DNA from: Bacillus sp. ISL-41
GTDB lineage: Bacteria; Bacillota; Bacilli; Bacillales; Cytobacillaceae
NCBI RefSeq assembly: GCF_018613235.1
Contig: NZ_JAGGQP010000030.1
Span: forward strand, 1 to 64,000
DNA length: 64,000 nucleotides
Reading direction: 5' to 3'
The first letter of the stretch is position 1. Every line of letters starts with the position of its first letter. Below, piece after piece: positions 19,278 to 29,420 of the stretch. A program made the translations under genes and the position numbers. The notes below the pieces were generated by a model, which was not told where the DNA came from, made no database searches, and saw only the letters and a program-made list of their open reading frames with translations.

Positions 19278-21470
19278 ATGGCGAATGACCAGGTAATGAC
19301 CGCAGAACAAGTCATTGACTGTACAAAATCATATTTGAATGATGAACATGTTGAAATGGTAAAAGAGGCATATGAGTTCGCCAGACAGGCTCATCATGAT
19401 CAATTCAGGAAATCCGGGGAACCGTACATCATCCACCCAATCCAAGTAGCGGGGATTCTCGCTGACCTGGAGATGGATCCGGCGACGGTCGCAGCTGGTT
19501 TTCTTCATGATGTCGTCGAGGATACGGACGTGACTCTTGATGATATAAGAAAGGCGTTCAATGACGAAGTGGCCATGCTTGTTGATGGAGTCACGAAGCT
19601 TGGTAAAATCAAGTATAAGTCGCATGAAGAGCAACAGGCAGAGAACCACCGGAAGATGTTTGTTGCAATGGCACAGGATATTCGTGTCATCTTGATCAAG
19701 CTTGCTGACCGCCTTCATAACATGAGGACTTTGAAGCATTTGCCGAGTGAAAAACAGCGGAGGATTTCGAATGAAACGCTGGAGATTTTTGCGCCGTTGG
19801 CTCACAGGCTCGGTATTTCAAAAATCAAATGGGAACTTGAAGATACTGCTTTACGCTATCTTAATCCCCAGCAATATTACCGTATCGTCAACCTGATGAA
19901 AAAGAAACGGGCAGAACGCGAGCAATATCTTGATGAAGTCATCGATGAAGTAAAGGAAAGGCTGAATGAGGTTTCAATCAAGGCTGAAATTTCAGGAAGG
20001 CCAAAGCACATATATAGCATCTATCGGAAAATGGTACTGCAAAACAAGCAGTTCAATGAAATCTACGATTTGCTGGCTGTCCGTATTGTCGTCAACAGCA
20101 TCAAGGACTGCTATGCAATCCTGGGAATCATCCATACATGCTGGAAACCGATGCCAGGCAGATTCAAAGACTACATCGCGATGCCAAAGCCTAATATGTA
20201 TCAGTCCCTGCACACTACAGTGATCGGCCCTAAAGGTGATCCGCTGGAAGTCCAGATCAGGACAGATGAAATGCACAGGATCGCGGAATTCGGGGTTGCG
20301 GCCCACTGGGCATATAAAGAGGGCAAACCAACTGACGGATCCAATTTTGAAACAAAGCTATCATGGTTCCGTGAAATTCTTGAATTCCAGAATGATACTG
20401 CAAATGCAGAAGAGTTCATGGAGTCTCTAAAAATTGATCTTTTCTCGGATATGGTGTTTATTTTCACACCGAAAGGCGATGTCATCGAGTTGCCAGCTGG
20501 TTCAGTGCCAATCGATTTTGCCTATCGAATTCACTCTGAAATCGGCAATAAGACAATCGGTGCCAAGGTCAATGGCAAGATGGTGACTCTGGATTATCAA
20601 TTGAAAACTGGGGATATCATCGAAATCCTTACTTCAAAACATTCTTATGGACCGAGCAAAGATTGGTTAAAGCTTGCACAGACCTCCCAGGCTAAAAACA
20701 AGATTCGCCAATTCTTCAAGAAGCAGCAGAAGGATGAAAATGTTGAAAAGGGCCGTGAGCTTCTGGAAAAAGAAATCCGCAATATGGATTTTGATGTTAA
20801 AGAGATTTTGACAACCGAAAACCTGAAAAAGGTTTCTGAGAAATATAATTTTACCAATGATGAAGATTTGTTTGCTTCAATCGGGTACAACGGAATAACA
20901 GCTCTCCAGGTAGCGAACAGGCTGACAGAAAAGCTCCGCAAGCAGCGTGACCTGGAACAGGAAAAGGATATTTCGAATGCTGTTTCCGAGCTTAAATCAT
21001 TTTCACCTGCTAAAAAGCGAGAGTCTGGAGTCCGAGTGTCGGGTATCGATAATTTGCTGATCAGGCTATCCCGCTGCTGTAACCCTGTACCTGGGGATGA
21101 TATTGTAGGTTTTATCACAAAAGGCAGGGGTGTATCTGTTCACCGTTCTGACTGCACAAACATCCACACTGAGGATGCGCAGGCAAGATTGATTCCGGTA
21201 GAATGGGAGACCGGCTTGAATGACCGCAAAGAATATAATGTGGATATCGAGATCAGCGGCTATGACCGAAGGGGCTTGCTGAACGAAGTCCTGCAGGCGG
21301 TAAATGAAACAAAGACGAACATTACAGCCGTTTCCGGAAAATCTGACAAAAATAAAATGGCAACCATCAATATGTCCATCGCCATCCATAATGTCAGCCA
21401 TCTGCAGAGAGTCGTCGACAGGATTAAGCAAATCCCTGATATCTATGCGGTTAGAAGGGTAATGAGTTAA
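19278..21470 (+). CDS. relA: Bifunctional (p)ppGpp synthetase/hydrolase RelA (Rel)
   Basis: A 730-residue stringent-response enzyme. The N-terminal HD hydrolase domain shows [12 protein letters not shown] and HDVVEDT (about residues 53-82). The synthetase domain follows with [13 protein letters not shown] and YQSLHTTV. Then come the TGS domain ([24 protein letters not shown]), a zinc-finger-like region with [26 protein letters not shown], and a C-terminal ACT domain. Both catalytic halves look intact. The ATG at 19278 follows TTAGGTGATCCT, a modest ribosome binding site. dtd follows as in B. subtilis. Confidence 0.96.
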   Translation: MANDQVMTAEQVIDCTKSYLNDEHVEMVKEAYEFARQAHHDQFRKSGEPYIIHPIQVAGILADLEMDPATVAAGFLHDVVEDTDVTLDDIRKAFNDEVAMLVDGVTKLGKIKYKSHEEQQAENHRKMFVAMAQDIRVILIKLADRLHNMRTLKHLPSEKQRRISNETLEIFAPLAHRLGISKIKWELEDTALRYLNPQQYYRIVNLMKKKRAEREQYLDEVIDEVKERLNEVSIKAEISGRPKHIYSIYRKMVLQNKQFNEIYDLLAVRIVVNSIKDCYAILGIIHTCWKPMPGRFKDYIAMPKPNMYQSLHTTVIGPKGDPLEVQIRTDEMHRIAEFGVAAHWAYKEGKPTDGSNFETKLSWFREILEFQNDTANAEEFMESLKIDLFSDMVFIFTPKGDVIELPAGSVPIDFAYRIHSEIGNKTIGAKVNGKMVTLDYQLKTGDIIEILTSKHSYGPSKDWLKLAQTSQAKNKIRQFFKKQQKDENVEKGRELLEKEIRNMDFDVKEILTTENLKKVSEKYNFTNDEDLFASIGYNGITALQVANRLTEKLRKQRDLEQEKDISNAVSELKSFSPAKKRESGVRVSGIDNLLIRLSRCCNPVPGDDIVGFITKGRGVSVHRSDCTNIHTEDAQARLIPVEWETGLNDRKEYNVDIEISGYDRRGLLNEVLQAVNETKTNITAVSGKSDKNKMATINMSIAIHNVSHLQRVVDRIKQIPDIYAVRRVMS

Positions 21471-21528
21471 GCATACTTAGTAGTCATGCAGCAACAAATG
21501 GTGAAACCGATGTGTAAGGAGATTACCG

Positions 21529-21969
21529 ATGCGTTTAGTGATACAGAGAAGCAAAGAAGCAAAAGTGACGGTTGATGGGGAAGTAACAGGCTCCATTAAT
21601 AAGGGATTTGTGATTCTTGTCGGAGTTACACATGAGGATACAGAAAAAGATGCAGCCTTTCTTGCCGAGAAATCTGCGAATTTACGGGTATTCGAAGATG
21701 ATGCAGGAAAGATGAACTTGTCCCTCCTCGATGTAGGAGGAGAGATTCTTTCCGTTTCACAGTTTACCCTGTATGGTGATTGCCGCAAGGGACGCCGTCC
21801 AAACTTCATGGACGCAGCAAAGCCAGACCACGCAGAAGCTGTCTATGAAGCATTCAACCGTTTCCTTTCCGAAAAGGGAATCAAGGTTGAAACTGGTGTG
21901 TTCGGCGCCATGATGGACGTTCAATTGACAAATGACGGTCCGGTTACATTAATCATTGACAGCAAATAA
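21529..21969 (+). CDS. dtd: D-aminoacyl-tRNA deacylase Dtd
   Basis: A 146-residue enzyme that hydrolyses D-aminoacyl-tRNA, protecting translation from D-amino acids. The family motifs [15 protein letters not shown] (about residues 78-92) and the C-terminal [10 protein letters not shown] are present. ATG 21529 follows GTAAGGAGATTACCG. It lies 58 bp after relA and is probably in the same unit. Confidence 0.95.
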   Translation: MRLVIQRSKEAKVTVDGEVTGSINKGFVILVGVTHEDTEKDAAFLAEKSANLRVFEDDAGKMNLSLLDVGGEILSVSQFTLYGDCRKGRRPNFMDAAKPDHAEAVYEAFNRFLSEKGIKVETGVFGAMMDVQLTNDGPVTLIIDSK

Positions 21970-21974
21970 TTCAA

Positions 21975-22007
21975 AGAAGGAATCCCAATAGCGGGATTCC
22001 TTTTTTT
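21975..22007 (+). terminator. Terminator after dtd
   Basis: AAGGAATCCC (21977-21986) pairs with GGGATTCCTT (21993-22002), followed by seven T residues. Confidence 0.92.
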
Positions 22008-22084
22008 AGTATATAGGGGACTTGTCATGCCTATAGATTCTCTTATGGAAAAGGATTCGAAGTCATAAAGGCACTTTTACAACA

Positions 22085-22118
22085 CAAAAAAACTGAAGAC
22101 AGTTTGGATGTCTTCAGT
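22085..22118 (-). terminator. Terminator for the minus-strand amidase gene
   Basis: ACTGAAGACA pairs with TGTCTTCAGT (22092-22118); on the minus strand a T-run follows (A-run 22086-22091). Confidence 0.85.
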
Positions 22119-22126
22119 CGGTCTGC

Positions 22127-23896
22127 TTAATTATTCTTAAAATAGCGTGCAAGTCCTTCAAATATCCCGTTTGCTACTGCTTCCTGATATTGAGGTGTAT
22201 TGACTAGCATCTCTTCGGCAGGGTTGCTCAAATAGCCTAATTCCAGGAGGACGGCTGTTTGCTTGTTTTCCCTGATGACGTGATAGTCGCCAAACCGAGT
22301 GCCCCGATCCTTCAACATCGTTTTGCTTATGGCCGAAGAGTGGATTTGTTCACCCAAAGGCTTTTGCTTTGAATTGTAATAGTAAGTCGTCATGCCTCTG
22401 ACGGTCCGATCGTTAATGCTGTCGTAATGGATACTGATAAACGCGTCGGCATTATGGTAATGGGAGCTGCTGACTCTTGAACCTAGTGAAATATATTGAT
22501 CATTGTTCCTGGTCAGGATGACGTTTGTGCCGGCAGCTCTTAGTTTGTCATATAAAAGCTGGGCTGTTTTCAGGGTAAGCGTCTTCTCCAGGGTTCCTCT
22601 TACACCTGTTGTCCCATTATCCCTGCCTCCGTGCCCAGGATCAATGACGATTGTTTTGTTTTTGGTGTGCTTTTCCGCTCCCGGTCTTTCTATTTGCGGC
22701 GCAGTACCCTTTACCGAAACAATCCAGCCGGCAACAAACCCGCTAGTCCCATTGGGCAGCGCAATCTTATACCAATCTTTCTCGACGCTTATAACTTCAA
22801 AGCTGTCACCCTGATTGGCACGGTAAATGACTGGTGTGCCTGTGCTTGGTCCTTTACGTATATTTGTCCCGTTGTGAAGCATAGAGACGCTGCTGTTTTG
22901 AACTGACTGGCTGGGTGCTGCTGCTGGTCCATTTTTCTTTTTTTCGAAAAACCAGCCGGCTGCCCAGCCTGTTTTGCCAGGCTGGTATTCAATCTGGACC
23001 CAATTGTTTTGTTCATCGAGAATCCTGAAGCTTTGTCCCTTTGATACAGAACCTATGACGCTGCCATCCAGTGAATTCTTATCCCGGATATTGAGCTGTG
23101 AGGCAGTTACTGTGCCTGTGAACTGATCAGCAGGGGTTGAGGGCTTGCTGCTGTCAGCCGTTGGTTTTCCTCCGATTTTCACATACTCAGCGCTTATCCA
23201 GGCATTTTTCCCTTCGTATGTAATTTCGGCCCAGCCATTGGACTGTGAATGAACAGTCACTGCAGCTCCATAACTTAATTGCCCCACTTTGCTAGAGTTC
23301 AATGAAGGCTTTTCTCTAACATTCAAGGAAGTAGCTGTGACCGTCCCGCTTGTTTTAGTGCTTGCTGTCGGTGCTTCTGAAGCCTTGCTTTCTTTTACCG
23401 ATATGTATTCCTTTGAGACCCAGCCGCTTATGTTACTAGTGCGCACTTCCGCCCAATTTCCATTGTATCCAAGAATTTCGACAGCTTGTCCACTGTTAAA
23501 AGATCCAATGACCTGGTGGTTGGTGCCTGGTCCTTTTCTTACTCTTAACCCATTGACGGTGATGCTGCCTGTGCCACTGGAATTTGCCGATACAGCTGGT
23601 GAAACTGCTGTCTTGGGAGATTCCTTAGCAGTAAACCATTCAGCGACCCATACGTTTTTACTGCCGTCAATGCTGATTTGTATCCAATCGCCTTCTTCCT
23701 TTACGATTGAAAACTTTTCTCCCTTTTTGACTGTTCCTGTTACCGGGTAACTTAGTCCCGGTCCCGACCTTACATTCAAGCTTGTGGCAGTAATCGAGAC
23801 ACTTCCATTATCCGCCCGAGCCGAATCTAAAGCTGGAAGGCTCCCGAAAATGAGCATCAAGCAAAGGATGATCGGAACCACTTTATTTCTGGGCAA
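22127..23896 (-). CDS. yrvJ: Multi-SH3 N-acetylmuramoyl-L-alanine amidase (YrvJ-like)
   Basis: A 589-residue secreted cell-wall hydrolase. A signal peptide (residues 1-28, core IILCLMLIFGSLPAL) is followed by five bacterial SH3b domains, each recognisable by a T-x-LNVRSGPG-type start and a W-[AV]EWF/GW-x-S end. A C-terminal Amidase_3 catalytic domain begins near TIVIDPGHGGRDNG, with zinc ligands in DPGHGG, the following Glu (TLEKTLTL) and SIHYDS, and the catalytic Glu in LLELGYLSNPAEE. It cleaves the MurNAc-L-Ala bond. The location between dtd and hisS on the opposite strand matches B. subtilis yrvJ. Confidence 0.9.
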   Translation of the reverse strand: MPRNKVVPIILCLMLIFGSLPALDSARADNGSVSITATSLNVRSGPGLSYPVTGTVKKGEKFSIVKEEGDWIQISIDGSKNVWVAEWFTAKESPKTAVSPAVSANSSGTGSITVNGLRVRKGPGTNHQVIGSFNSGQAVEILGYNGNWAEVRTSNISGWVSKEYISVKESKASEAPTASTKTSGTVTATSLNVREKPSLNSSKVGQLSYGAAVTVHSQSNGWAEITYEGKNAWISAEYVKIGGKPTADSSKPSTPADQFTGTVTASQLNIRDKNSLDGSVIGSVSKGQSFRILDEQNNWVQIEYQPGKTGWAAGWFFEKKKNGPAAAPSQSVQNSSVSMLHNGTNIRKGPSTGTPVIYRANQGDSFEVISVEKDWYKIALPNGTSGFVAGWIVSVKGTAPQIERPGAEKHTKNKTIVIDPGHGGRDNGTTGVRGTLEKTLTLKTAQLLYDKLRAAGTNVILTRNNDQYISLGSRVSSSHYHNADAFISIHYDSINDRTVRGMTTYYYNSKQKPLGEQIHSSAISKTMLKDRGTRFGDYHVIRENKQTAVLLELGYLSNPAEEMLVNTPQYQEAVANGIFEGLARYFKNN

Positions 23897-24086
23897 TGCT
23901 CTCCCTCCCTCTCTTACTCTCTCTAAAAAATATATTACCGGATTTTTCCGGTAAAATCACGAGGACTTTTCTCTTATATCGGTAAAGAACGAAAAAAATT
24001 CAAGTGTTGAAGAATATCTTAAAATCATGAAAAGTTTTCTCAGAGGTGGGCAGAATAGTTAGCAATAAACATTGGAAGGTGATACC

Positions 24087-24263
24087 ATGCGGTTCAGTGA
24101 CAAAGGAAATTCTGCATCATTCGGGGAGAATCAATTATTTGGAGTGGATTTTCACGATTTTATCCAAAAGGAACAAAGCTCCAACACGGTAGAATTAGCT
24201 TCGGAATTTGGGCTTTCTCTCCGTGATGTCCGAAAACTGAAAAAACAGATTGAACGTTCTTGA
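24087..24263 (+). CDS. yrzK: YrzK-like small protein with helix-turn-helix-like C-terminus
   Basis: A 58-residue protein. The C-terminal part (VELASEFGLSLRDVRKLKKQIER) looks like a sigma-region-4-type helix-turn-helix. Position just upstream of hisS agrees with B. subtilis yrzK. ATG 24087 follows TTGGAAGGTGATACC. Function is unknown; DNA binding is inferred only from the helical pattern. Confidence 0.62.
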   Translation: MRFSDKGNSASFGENQLFGVDFHDFIQKEQSSNTVELASEFGLSLRDVRKLKKQIERS

Positions 24264-24270
24264 ATTGTGC

Positions 24271-24302
24271 TTGACAAGGCCATTTGGACTCCGTATTATA
24301 AT
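24271..24302 (+). promoter_or_regulatory. Sigma-A promoter of hisS-aspS
   Basis: A perfect TTGACA (24271-24276), then TATTAT at 24294-24299 after 17 bp (a TATAAT at 24297-24302 overlaps it). It starts the T-box leader. Confidence 0.75.
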
Positions 24303-24307
24303 ATAAA

Positions 24308-24596
24308 TAAAATGTTATATAGAAAACATACCGTTGATGGAGCATAGTAGCCAAGAAACAAGTGAAAAGAGAGGGAATGCCCTGGCTGAAAGCATTTCTG
24401 CACGATGACCTGGTGAATGAACACTCCGTAGGATTTTCTCTGAACATGGGCTGCCCCATCATTAGGAGGAGACGTAATCAGGCGTTAACTGTTAAAGAGG
24501 AAGTGCATTCAAGCGCTTCAATTAGGGTGGCACCACGGGAATTCAAAGCTCTCGTCCCTTGTTATTATAGCAAGGGATTGGGGGCTTTTTTGTATT
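24308..24596 (+). promoter_or_regulatory. T-box riboswitch leader of hisS-aspS, probable His (CAC) specifier
   Basis: The T-box sequence AGGGTGGCACCACG is at 24524-24537, followed by the antiterminator/terminator region. The terminator pairs AGCTCTCGTCCCTTG with CAAGGGATTGGGGGCT and ends in a T-run (24549-24595). Stem I lies around 24355-24435; the specifier-like loop reads GAACACTCC with CAC at 24422-24424, the histidine codon. Uncharged tRNA-His should stabilise the antiterminator and switch on both synthetase genes. The specifier call comes from motif context and has not been folded by program. Confidence 0.85.
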
Positions 24597-24744
24597 CTTT
24601 TTTTTACATAAGGCCGGTTTTGCATTGGAATGTTGCTTTCAGTAAGGGTTTTTTATTCGAAAAATTCCCGAACCCGTTAAAAGTAACGAAAAGGTGAAAA
24701 CGCCTATAAAGTAATGATTTGAAATGAATGGAGGAGGATGCACT

Positions 24745-26022
24745 GTGGCTAATCAAATCAATATCCCACGCGGTACACAGGACATTTTGCCAGGCCAGAC
24801 AGAGAAATGGCAGCTTATAGAAGCGAAGGCGAGAGAACTTTGTGAAAGATATCAATATCGGGAATTAAGGACTCCGATTTTTGAGCATACAGACCTTTTC
24901 AAGCGAAGCGTTGGTGATACAACAGATATCGTCCAAAAAGAAATGTACACGTTCACTGACAGAGGTGACCGCAGCCTGACGCTCCGTCCTGAAGGTACGG
25001 CAGCGGCTGTTCGCTCTTTTGTCGAGAATAAAATGTTCGGAAGTCCTAATCAGCCAGTGAAGCTTTACTACATGGGACCGATGTTCCGCTACGAACGCCC
25101 GCAGGCTGGACGTTTCCGCCAGTTTGTCCAGTTCGGTGTCGAGGCAATGGGCAGTGCAGACCCGGCGATTGACGCTGAGGTGATCTCCCTTGCCATGTCC
25201 CTTTATCAGGAACTTGGATTGAAAAAGCTCAAGCTTGTCGTGAACAGTCTCGGTGATAAGGAAAGCAGAAAAGCTCACAGGGATGCTTTAGTGAGCCATT
25301 TCCAGCCTAGAATCGGGGAATTCTGCAGCGATTGTCAGAACCGCCTTGAAAAGAATCCAATGCGCATTCTGGACTGCAAAGCCGACCGGGACCATGAACT
25401 GATGAAGTCGGCACCATCGATCATTGATTACCTGACTGATGACTCTGCTCAATATTTTAGTAAAGTGACGAAGTATTTGACTGATCTCGGGATTGAATTC
25501 GAGGTTGACGCCAATCTAGTACGCGGACTGGACTACTATAACCACACAGCATTTGAAATCATGAGTGATGCTGAAGGGTTTGGGGCAATTACGACTCTTT
25601 GCGGCGGCGGCAGATACAATGGCCTTGTCGAAGAAATCGGCGGACCGGAAACACCGGGTATTGGTTTTGCGTTAAGCGTTGAAAGATTGCTTGCAGCACT
25701 GGAGGCGGAAGGGATTGAGCTTCCTGTAAAAGAAGAAATTGATTGCTACCTCGTTTCATTGGGGGACGAAGCAAAGGATTATACTGTCGGCTTGCTCCAC
25801 AACTTGAGAATGGCAGGTTTCTCTGCGGAAAGAGATTATCAAGACCGCAAAATCAAAGCCCAGTTCAAGGCTGCTGACAGGATGAATGCTAGATATGTAG
25901 CAGTGCTGGGAGAAGACGAATTAAAAGAGAAGAAGATTAACCTGAAATCAATGGCGGATGGGGAGCAAATTCAACTGCCGCTTGAGAGCTTTGTTGAAAA
26001 ATTCAAGGATATTTGTAAGTAG
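24745..26022 (+). CDS. hisS: Histidyl-tRNA synthetase HisS
   Basis: A 425-residue class II synthetase. Motif 1 region [12 protein letters not shown] is near residue 41, motif 2 [21 protein letters not shown] near 105-125, the His-binding [14 protein letters not shown] near 257-270, and motif 3 [13 protein letters not shown] near 304-316. A C-terminal anticodon-binding domain follows. I chose GTG 24745, with GGAGGAGGATGCACT upstream; the frame starting at 24724 would contain that ribosome binding site inside the gene. It is controlled by the T-box leader and co-transcribed with aspS. Confidence 0.96.
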   Translation: MANQINIPRGTQDILPGQTEKWQLIEAKARELCERYQYRELRTPIFEHTDLFKRSVGDTTDIVQKEMYTFTDRGDRSLTLRPEGTAAAVRSFVENKMFGSPNQPVKLYYMGPMFRYERPQAGRFRQFVQFGVEAMGSADPAIDAEVISLAMSLYQELGLKKLKLVVNSLGDKESRKAHRDALVSHFQPRIGEFCSDCQNRLEKNPMRILDCKADRDHELMKSAPSIIDYLTDDSAQYFSKVTKYLTDLGIEFEVDANLVRGLDYYNHTAFEIMSDAEGFGAITTLCGGGRYNGLVEEIGGPETPGIGFALSVERLLAALEAEGIELPVKEEIDCYLVSLGDEAKDYTVGLLHNLRMAGFSAERDYQDRKIKAQFKAADRMNARYVAVLGEDELKEKKINLKSMADGEQIQLPLESFVEKFKDICK

Positions 26023-26035
26023 AGGGGGAGTTTCG

Positions 26036-27811
26036 ATGTTTGGGAGATCATATTTTTGCGGTGAAGTAACAGAAGAAGCAATCGGTGAAAAGGTAACGCT
26101 GAAAGGCTGGGTGCAGAAGCGCCGGGATCTAGGCGGGCTGATTTTCATCGACTTGCGTGACAGGACAGGACTTGTACAGATTGTCTTCAATCCTGATGTG
26201 TCCCCAGAGGCGCTGGCGCTTGCTGAAAAAGTTCGTACGGAATACGTTCTTGATGTGAAAGGGACGGTTATCGCCCGCAGTGAAGGAAGCATCAATGAAA
26301 ATTTAAAGACTGGCAGAATTGAAGTCCAGGCTGAAGAGCTTACAATCATAAATGAAGCGAAAACAACTCCTTTCGTGATTGCTGATAAAACGGATGTATC
26401 AGAAGATGTGCGCTTGAAATACCGTTATCTTGATCTCCGTCGTCCGGTCATGTTCGAAACATTCAAGATGAGGCACCAGGTTACAAAAGCGATTCGTGAC
26501 TTCCTTGATGGAGAAGGCTTCCTTGATGTAGAGACGCCGATTTTAACGAAAAGTACACCTGAGGGAGCGCGTGACTATCTAGTACCAAGCCGTGTCCATC
26601 CAGGTGAGTTCTATGCTCTTCCTCAATCACCACAAATTTTTAAGCAGTTGATGATGGTTGGCGGCTTTGAGCGTTATTACCAGATTGCCCGCTGCTTCCG
26701 TGATGAGGATTTGCGAGCTGACCGCCAGCCCGAATTCACGCAAATCGATATTGAAACAAGCTTCATGAGCCAGGAAGAAATCATGGGCCTTACTGAACAA
26801 ATGATGCAAAAGGTCATGAAGGATGTAAAAGGCATAGATGTTCCTGCGCAATTCCCGCGTATGAGCTATGAAGAAGCAATGAGCCGCTTTGGATCTGACA
26901 AGCCGGATACTCGTTTTGGGATGGAGCTTGTCGATCTATCGGAAACGGTTAAGGACTCTGGCTTCAAGGTATTTGCTTCTGCAGTCGCAAACGACGGGCA
27001 GGTAAAGGCCATCAATGTAAAAGGTGCTGCAGCTAACTACTCCCGCAAAGATATTGATGCTTTGACAGAGTTTGTTTCTGTGTACGGTGCCAAAGGCCTT
27101 GCCTGGCTGAAAGCAGAAGAAGATGGACTTAAAGGGCCAATCTCCAAGTTCTTTGGGGAAGAAGAACAAGCGGCACTTAAGGACAAGCTGGAAGTTTCAG
27201 CTGGAGACCTCCTTTTGTTCGTTGCCGATAAGAAGTCTGTTGTAGCAGATGCGCTTGGTGCTTTACGCTTAAAGCTTGGAAAAGAGCTTGGGTTGATTGA
27301 CCAGAGCAAATTCAATTTCCTTTGGATTACAGACTGGCCGCTATTGGAGTTCGACGAGGAAGCAGATCGCTATTTCGCCGCTCACCATCCATTCACGATG
27401 CCAGCGCGCGAAGACCTGGCTTTACTCGAGAGCGATCCGGCAAGTGTCAAGGCACAAGCGTATGACCTTGTCCTGAACGGCTATGAACTTGGGGGCGGAT
27501 CACTAAGGATTTTTGAAAGAGATGTCCAGGAAAAAATGTTCTCCGTTCTGGGCTTCACAAAGGAACAGGCAGTCGAGCAGTTTGGATTCCTTCTTGAGGC
27601 ATTCGAATATGGAACGCCTCCACATGGCGGAATAGCGCTTGGCTTGGACAGAATGGTAATGCTCCTTGCTGGCAGATCAAACCTGCGCGATACGATTGCT
27701 TTCCCGAAAACAGCAAGCGCAAGCGACCTGCTGACAGACGCTCCTGGCGAGGTAAGCGGATCTCAGCTGGACGAACTTCACTTGTCATTAAATGTTAAAA
27801 AAGACCAGTAA
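26036..27811 (+). CDS. aspS: Aspartyl-tRNA synthetase AspS
   Basis: A 591-residue bacterial-type class II synthetase. The N-terminal OB anticodon-binding domain ([26 protein letters not shown]) is followed by motif 2 ([24 protein letters not shown]), the bacterial GAD insertion domain and motif 3 ([15 protein letters not shown]). ATG 26036 is preceded by AGAGGGGGAGTTTCG, 13 bp after hisS; the in-frame extension to 25958 overlaps hisS and is rejected. 6S RNA lies directly downstream. Confidence 0.96.
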   Translation: MFGRSYFCGEVTEEAIGEKVTLKGWVQKRRDLGGLIFIDLRDRTGLVQIVFNPDVSPEALALAEKVRTEYVLDVKGTVIARSEGSINENLKTGRIEVQAEELTIINEAKTTPFVIADKTDVSEDVRLKYRYLDLRRPVMFETFKMRHQVTKAIRDFLDGEGFLDVETPILTKSTPEGARDYLVPSRVHPGEFYALPQSPQIFKQLMMVGGFERYYQIARCFRDEDLRADRQPEFTQIDIETSFMSQEEIMGLTEQMMQKVMKDVKGIDVPAQFPRMSYEEAMSRFGSDKPDTRFGMELVDLSETVKDSGFKVFASAVANDGQVKAINVKGAAANYSRKDIDALTEFVSVYGAKGLAWLKAEEDGLKGPISKFFGEEEQAALKDKLEVSAGDLLLFVADKKSVVADALGALRLKLGKELGLIDQSKFNFLWITDWPLLEFDEEADRYFAAHHPFTMPAREDLALLESDPASVKAQAYDLVLNGYELGGGSLRIFERDVQEKMFSVLGFTKEQAVEQFGFLLEAFEYGTPPHGGIALGLDRMVMLLAGRSNLRDTIAFPKTASASDLLTDAPGEVSGSQLDELHLSLNVKKDQ

Positions 27812-27829
27812 TATCCATTAGTCATATCC

Positions 27830-27858
27830 TTGAAGTTCATTCAGGCCTGTGGTAATAT
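27830..27858 (+). promoter_or_regulatory. Promoter of 6S RNA
   Basis: TTGAAG (27830-27835), 17 bp, TAATAT (27853-27858), overlapping a TATAAT at 27856-27861. It lies about 10 bp before the inferred RNA start. Confidence 0.55.
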
Positions 27859-27869
27859 AATAACAACAG

Positions 27870-28066
27870 ATGAAGAGTCCTGATGTGTTCGTTGTTTAAC
27901 CTGAAGTTTTGACCTAACATCTATCCTTCGGGAGTTCGCGTTTCCGGGCCGCGTAAATGCCTCTGGCTAGAGGACTTACAGAAATCCGGAACAGGGCACC
28001 CACCTGCTGAGAGCGGGTTCAAGACGAAGGCAACCAACACGACGGCACGATTGGGACTCTTCCTAC
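27870..28066 (+). ncRNA. bsrA: 6S RNA (6S-1, bsrA type)
   Basis: The segment starts with GAGTCCTGATGTGTTCGTTG and ends with GATTGGGACTCTTCC, so the ends pair (GAGTCC with GGACTC) as in 6S RNA. The intervening sequence carries the expected large internal bubble region. The conserved location is right after aspS, as for B. subtilis bsrA. 6S RNA binds sigma-A RNA polymerase and lowers its use in stationary phase. The exact ends are inferred to within a few bases. Confidence 0.85.
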
Positions 28067-28076
28067 ATACGTAACC

Positions 28077-28106
28077 AAAAACCATGCGGAAATGCATGGT
28101 TTTTTT
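28077..28106 (+). terminator. Terminator after 6S RNA
   Basis: AACCATGC pairs with GCATGGTT (28080-28101), followed by a T-run. Confidence 0.88.
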
Positions 28107-28197
28107 GATGCCTTAAAGATCATTCTTATAAAGGGATATTCGGGCATATACGAGACTAAATGTTAAAGGACAGCTTTTGTAATCTTGGTCTTCTTAT

Positions 28198-28460
28198 TGT
28201 CCGATAGAGCTCTTCTAACGGACACTTTTGGTGATTTTCTCCTTCAGTTTTTCCGATAGAGCCTTCTAACGGACACTTTTGGTGATTTTCTCCTTCAGTT
28301 TGTCCGATAGAGCTCTTCTAACGGACACTTTTGGTGATTTTCTCCTTCAGTTTGTCCGATAGAGCTCTTCTAACGGACACTTTTAAGGATTTACTCCTTC
28401 AGTTTTTCCGATAGAGCCTTCTAACGGCCACATTTCAGAATTTCCCGCTTCTGTTATCCG
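28198..28460. repeat. Five tandem palindromic units, period 51-52 bp (locus 2)
   Basis: CCGATAGAGC starts at 28201, 28253, 28304, 28356 and 28408. Each unit holds an inverted repeat (GTCCGATAGA / TCTAACGGAC) followed by a linker CACTTTTGGTGATTTTCTCC that is nearly identical between copies 1-3. Copies 4 and 5 drift. No unique spacers occur, so this is not CRISPR. It lies between the 6S terminator and the tcdA promoter. Confidence 0.85.
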
Positions 28461-28540
28461 AAAAAACTCTTATACTAGGCGTTCATTCAGTATATCGGCA
28501 CAGTCAGCGCTAATATATACTTTAATTCCTATAAAAATAC

Positions 28541-28568
28541 TTGAAATTAATGAAGGGTATGTTATATT
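28541..28568 (+). promoter_or_regulatory. Promoter of tcdA
   Basis: TTGAAA (28541-28546), 16 bp, TATATT (28563-28568), with a TG at 28560-28561. Confidence 0.5.
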
Positions 28569-28619
28569 CAAAAGCGGGTATAGATAGTAACATTAATCTT
28601 AAATTTGGAGTGAGTATGG

Positions 28620-29381
28620 ATGCTTCATCAATTTTCTCGTAATGAATTGGCCATTGGCAAGGAAGGCCTTGATATAATGAAGAACAGTACCGTCGCTGTT
28701 TTGGGAATAGGCGGAGTTGGTTCGTTTGCGGCAGAAGCCCTGGCGAGGTCGGGAGTTGGCAAGTTGATCTTGATTGACAAGGATGATGTGGATATCACGA
28801 ATGTCAACCGACAGCTTATTGCTCTTCTTTCCACTGTCGGCAAGCAGAAGGTAGAAGTGATGCGTGACAGAATCATGGATATAAATCCTGAATGCGAAGT
28901 CATTGCGTTGAAAATGTTCTATACAGAAGAAACATATGAAGAAATTTTTGGCTATGATCTGGATTTTATTGTTGATGCATCGGATACAATCTCTTACAAA
29001 ATCCATTTGATCAAAGAAGCAATCAAGCGTGACATCCCAATGATCTCGAGCATGGGAGCAGCTAACAAAATGGATCCGACACGTTTCCAGATTGCTGATA
29101 TTTTCAAAACACACACTGACCCGCTTGCTAAAGTCATTCGTACCCGTTTGCGCAAAGAAGGAGTCAAAAAGGGGATACCGGTCGTATTTTCAGATGAAAG
29201 CCCGATCGTGATCCGGGAAGATGTCCGAAAAGAGGTCGGCAATGATAATGCGGAAATCCGGAAAGCGAAGATGCCGCCATCTTCCAATGCCTTTGTTCCG
29301 TCAGTAGCAGGGCTCATCATGGCAAGTCATGTTGTCAGGGAGCTGTTAAAGGATATTGAAATTGAACGTGTGAATAGCTAA
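28620..29381 (+). CDS. tcdA: tRNA threonylcarbamoyladenosine dehydratase TcdA (YrvM)
   Basis: A 253-residue E1-like enzyme that cyclises t6A37 to ct6A in ANN-decoding tRNAs using ATP. The nucleotide-binding loop GIGGVGSFAAEALARSG is near residues 31-47, then DKDDVDITNVNRQ, and the later segment PPSSNAFVPSVAGLIMAS. ATG 28620 follows TTGGAGTGAGTATG. It is monocistronic and convergent with rarA. Position between aspS and rarA matches B. subtilis yrvM. Confidence 0.92.
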   Translation: MLHQFSRNELAIGKEGLDIMKNSTVAVLGIGGVGSFAAEALARSGVGKLILIDKDDVDITNVNRQLIALLSTVGKQKVEVMRDRIMDINPECEVIALKMFYTEETYEEIFGYDLDFIVDASDTISYKIHLIKEAIKRDIPMISSMGAANKMDPTRFQIADIFKTHTDPLAKVIRTRLRKEGVKKGIPVVFSDESPIVIREDVRKEVGNDNAEIRKAKMPPSSNAFVPSVAGLIMASHVVRELLKDIEIERVNS

Positions 29382-29386
29382 AAAAG

Positions 29387-29420
29387 CGGAAGAGCCGAAG
29401 TCGGCCCTTCCGTTATTTTT
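29387..29420. terminator. Terminator between tcdA and rarA
   Basis: CGGAAGAGCCGA (29387-29398) pairs with TCGGCCCTTCCG (29401-29412) with one mismatch; a T-run follows and an A-run precedes, so it can serve both convergent genes. Confidence 0.82.

Noticed and set aside
24362-24697. 111-codon frame through the hisS leader
   Set aside because: It coincides with the T-box RNA structure and terminator; the RNA explains the sequence.
27870-28066. tRNA-like or riboswitch explanation for the region after aspS
   Set aside because: The paired GAGTCC/GGACTC ends, length and position after aspS fit 6S RNA better; no cloverleaf is seen.
28198-28460. CRISPR array
   Set aside because: The 52-bp units repeat in full with no unique spacers, and no cas genes are present in the window.
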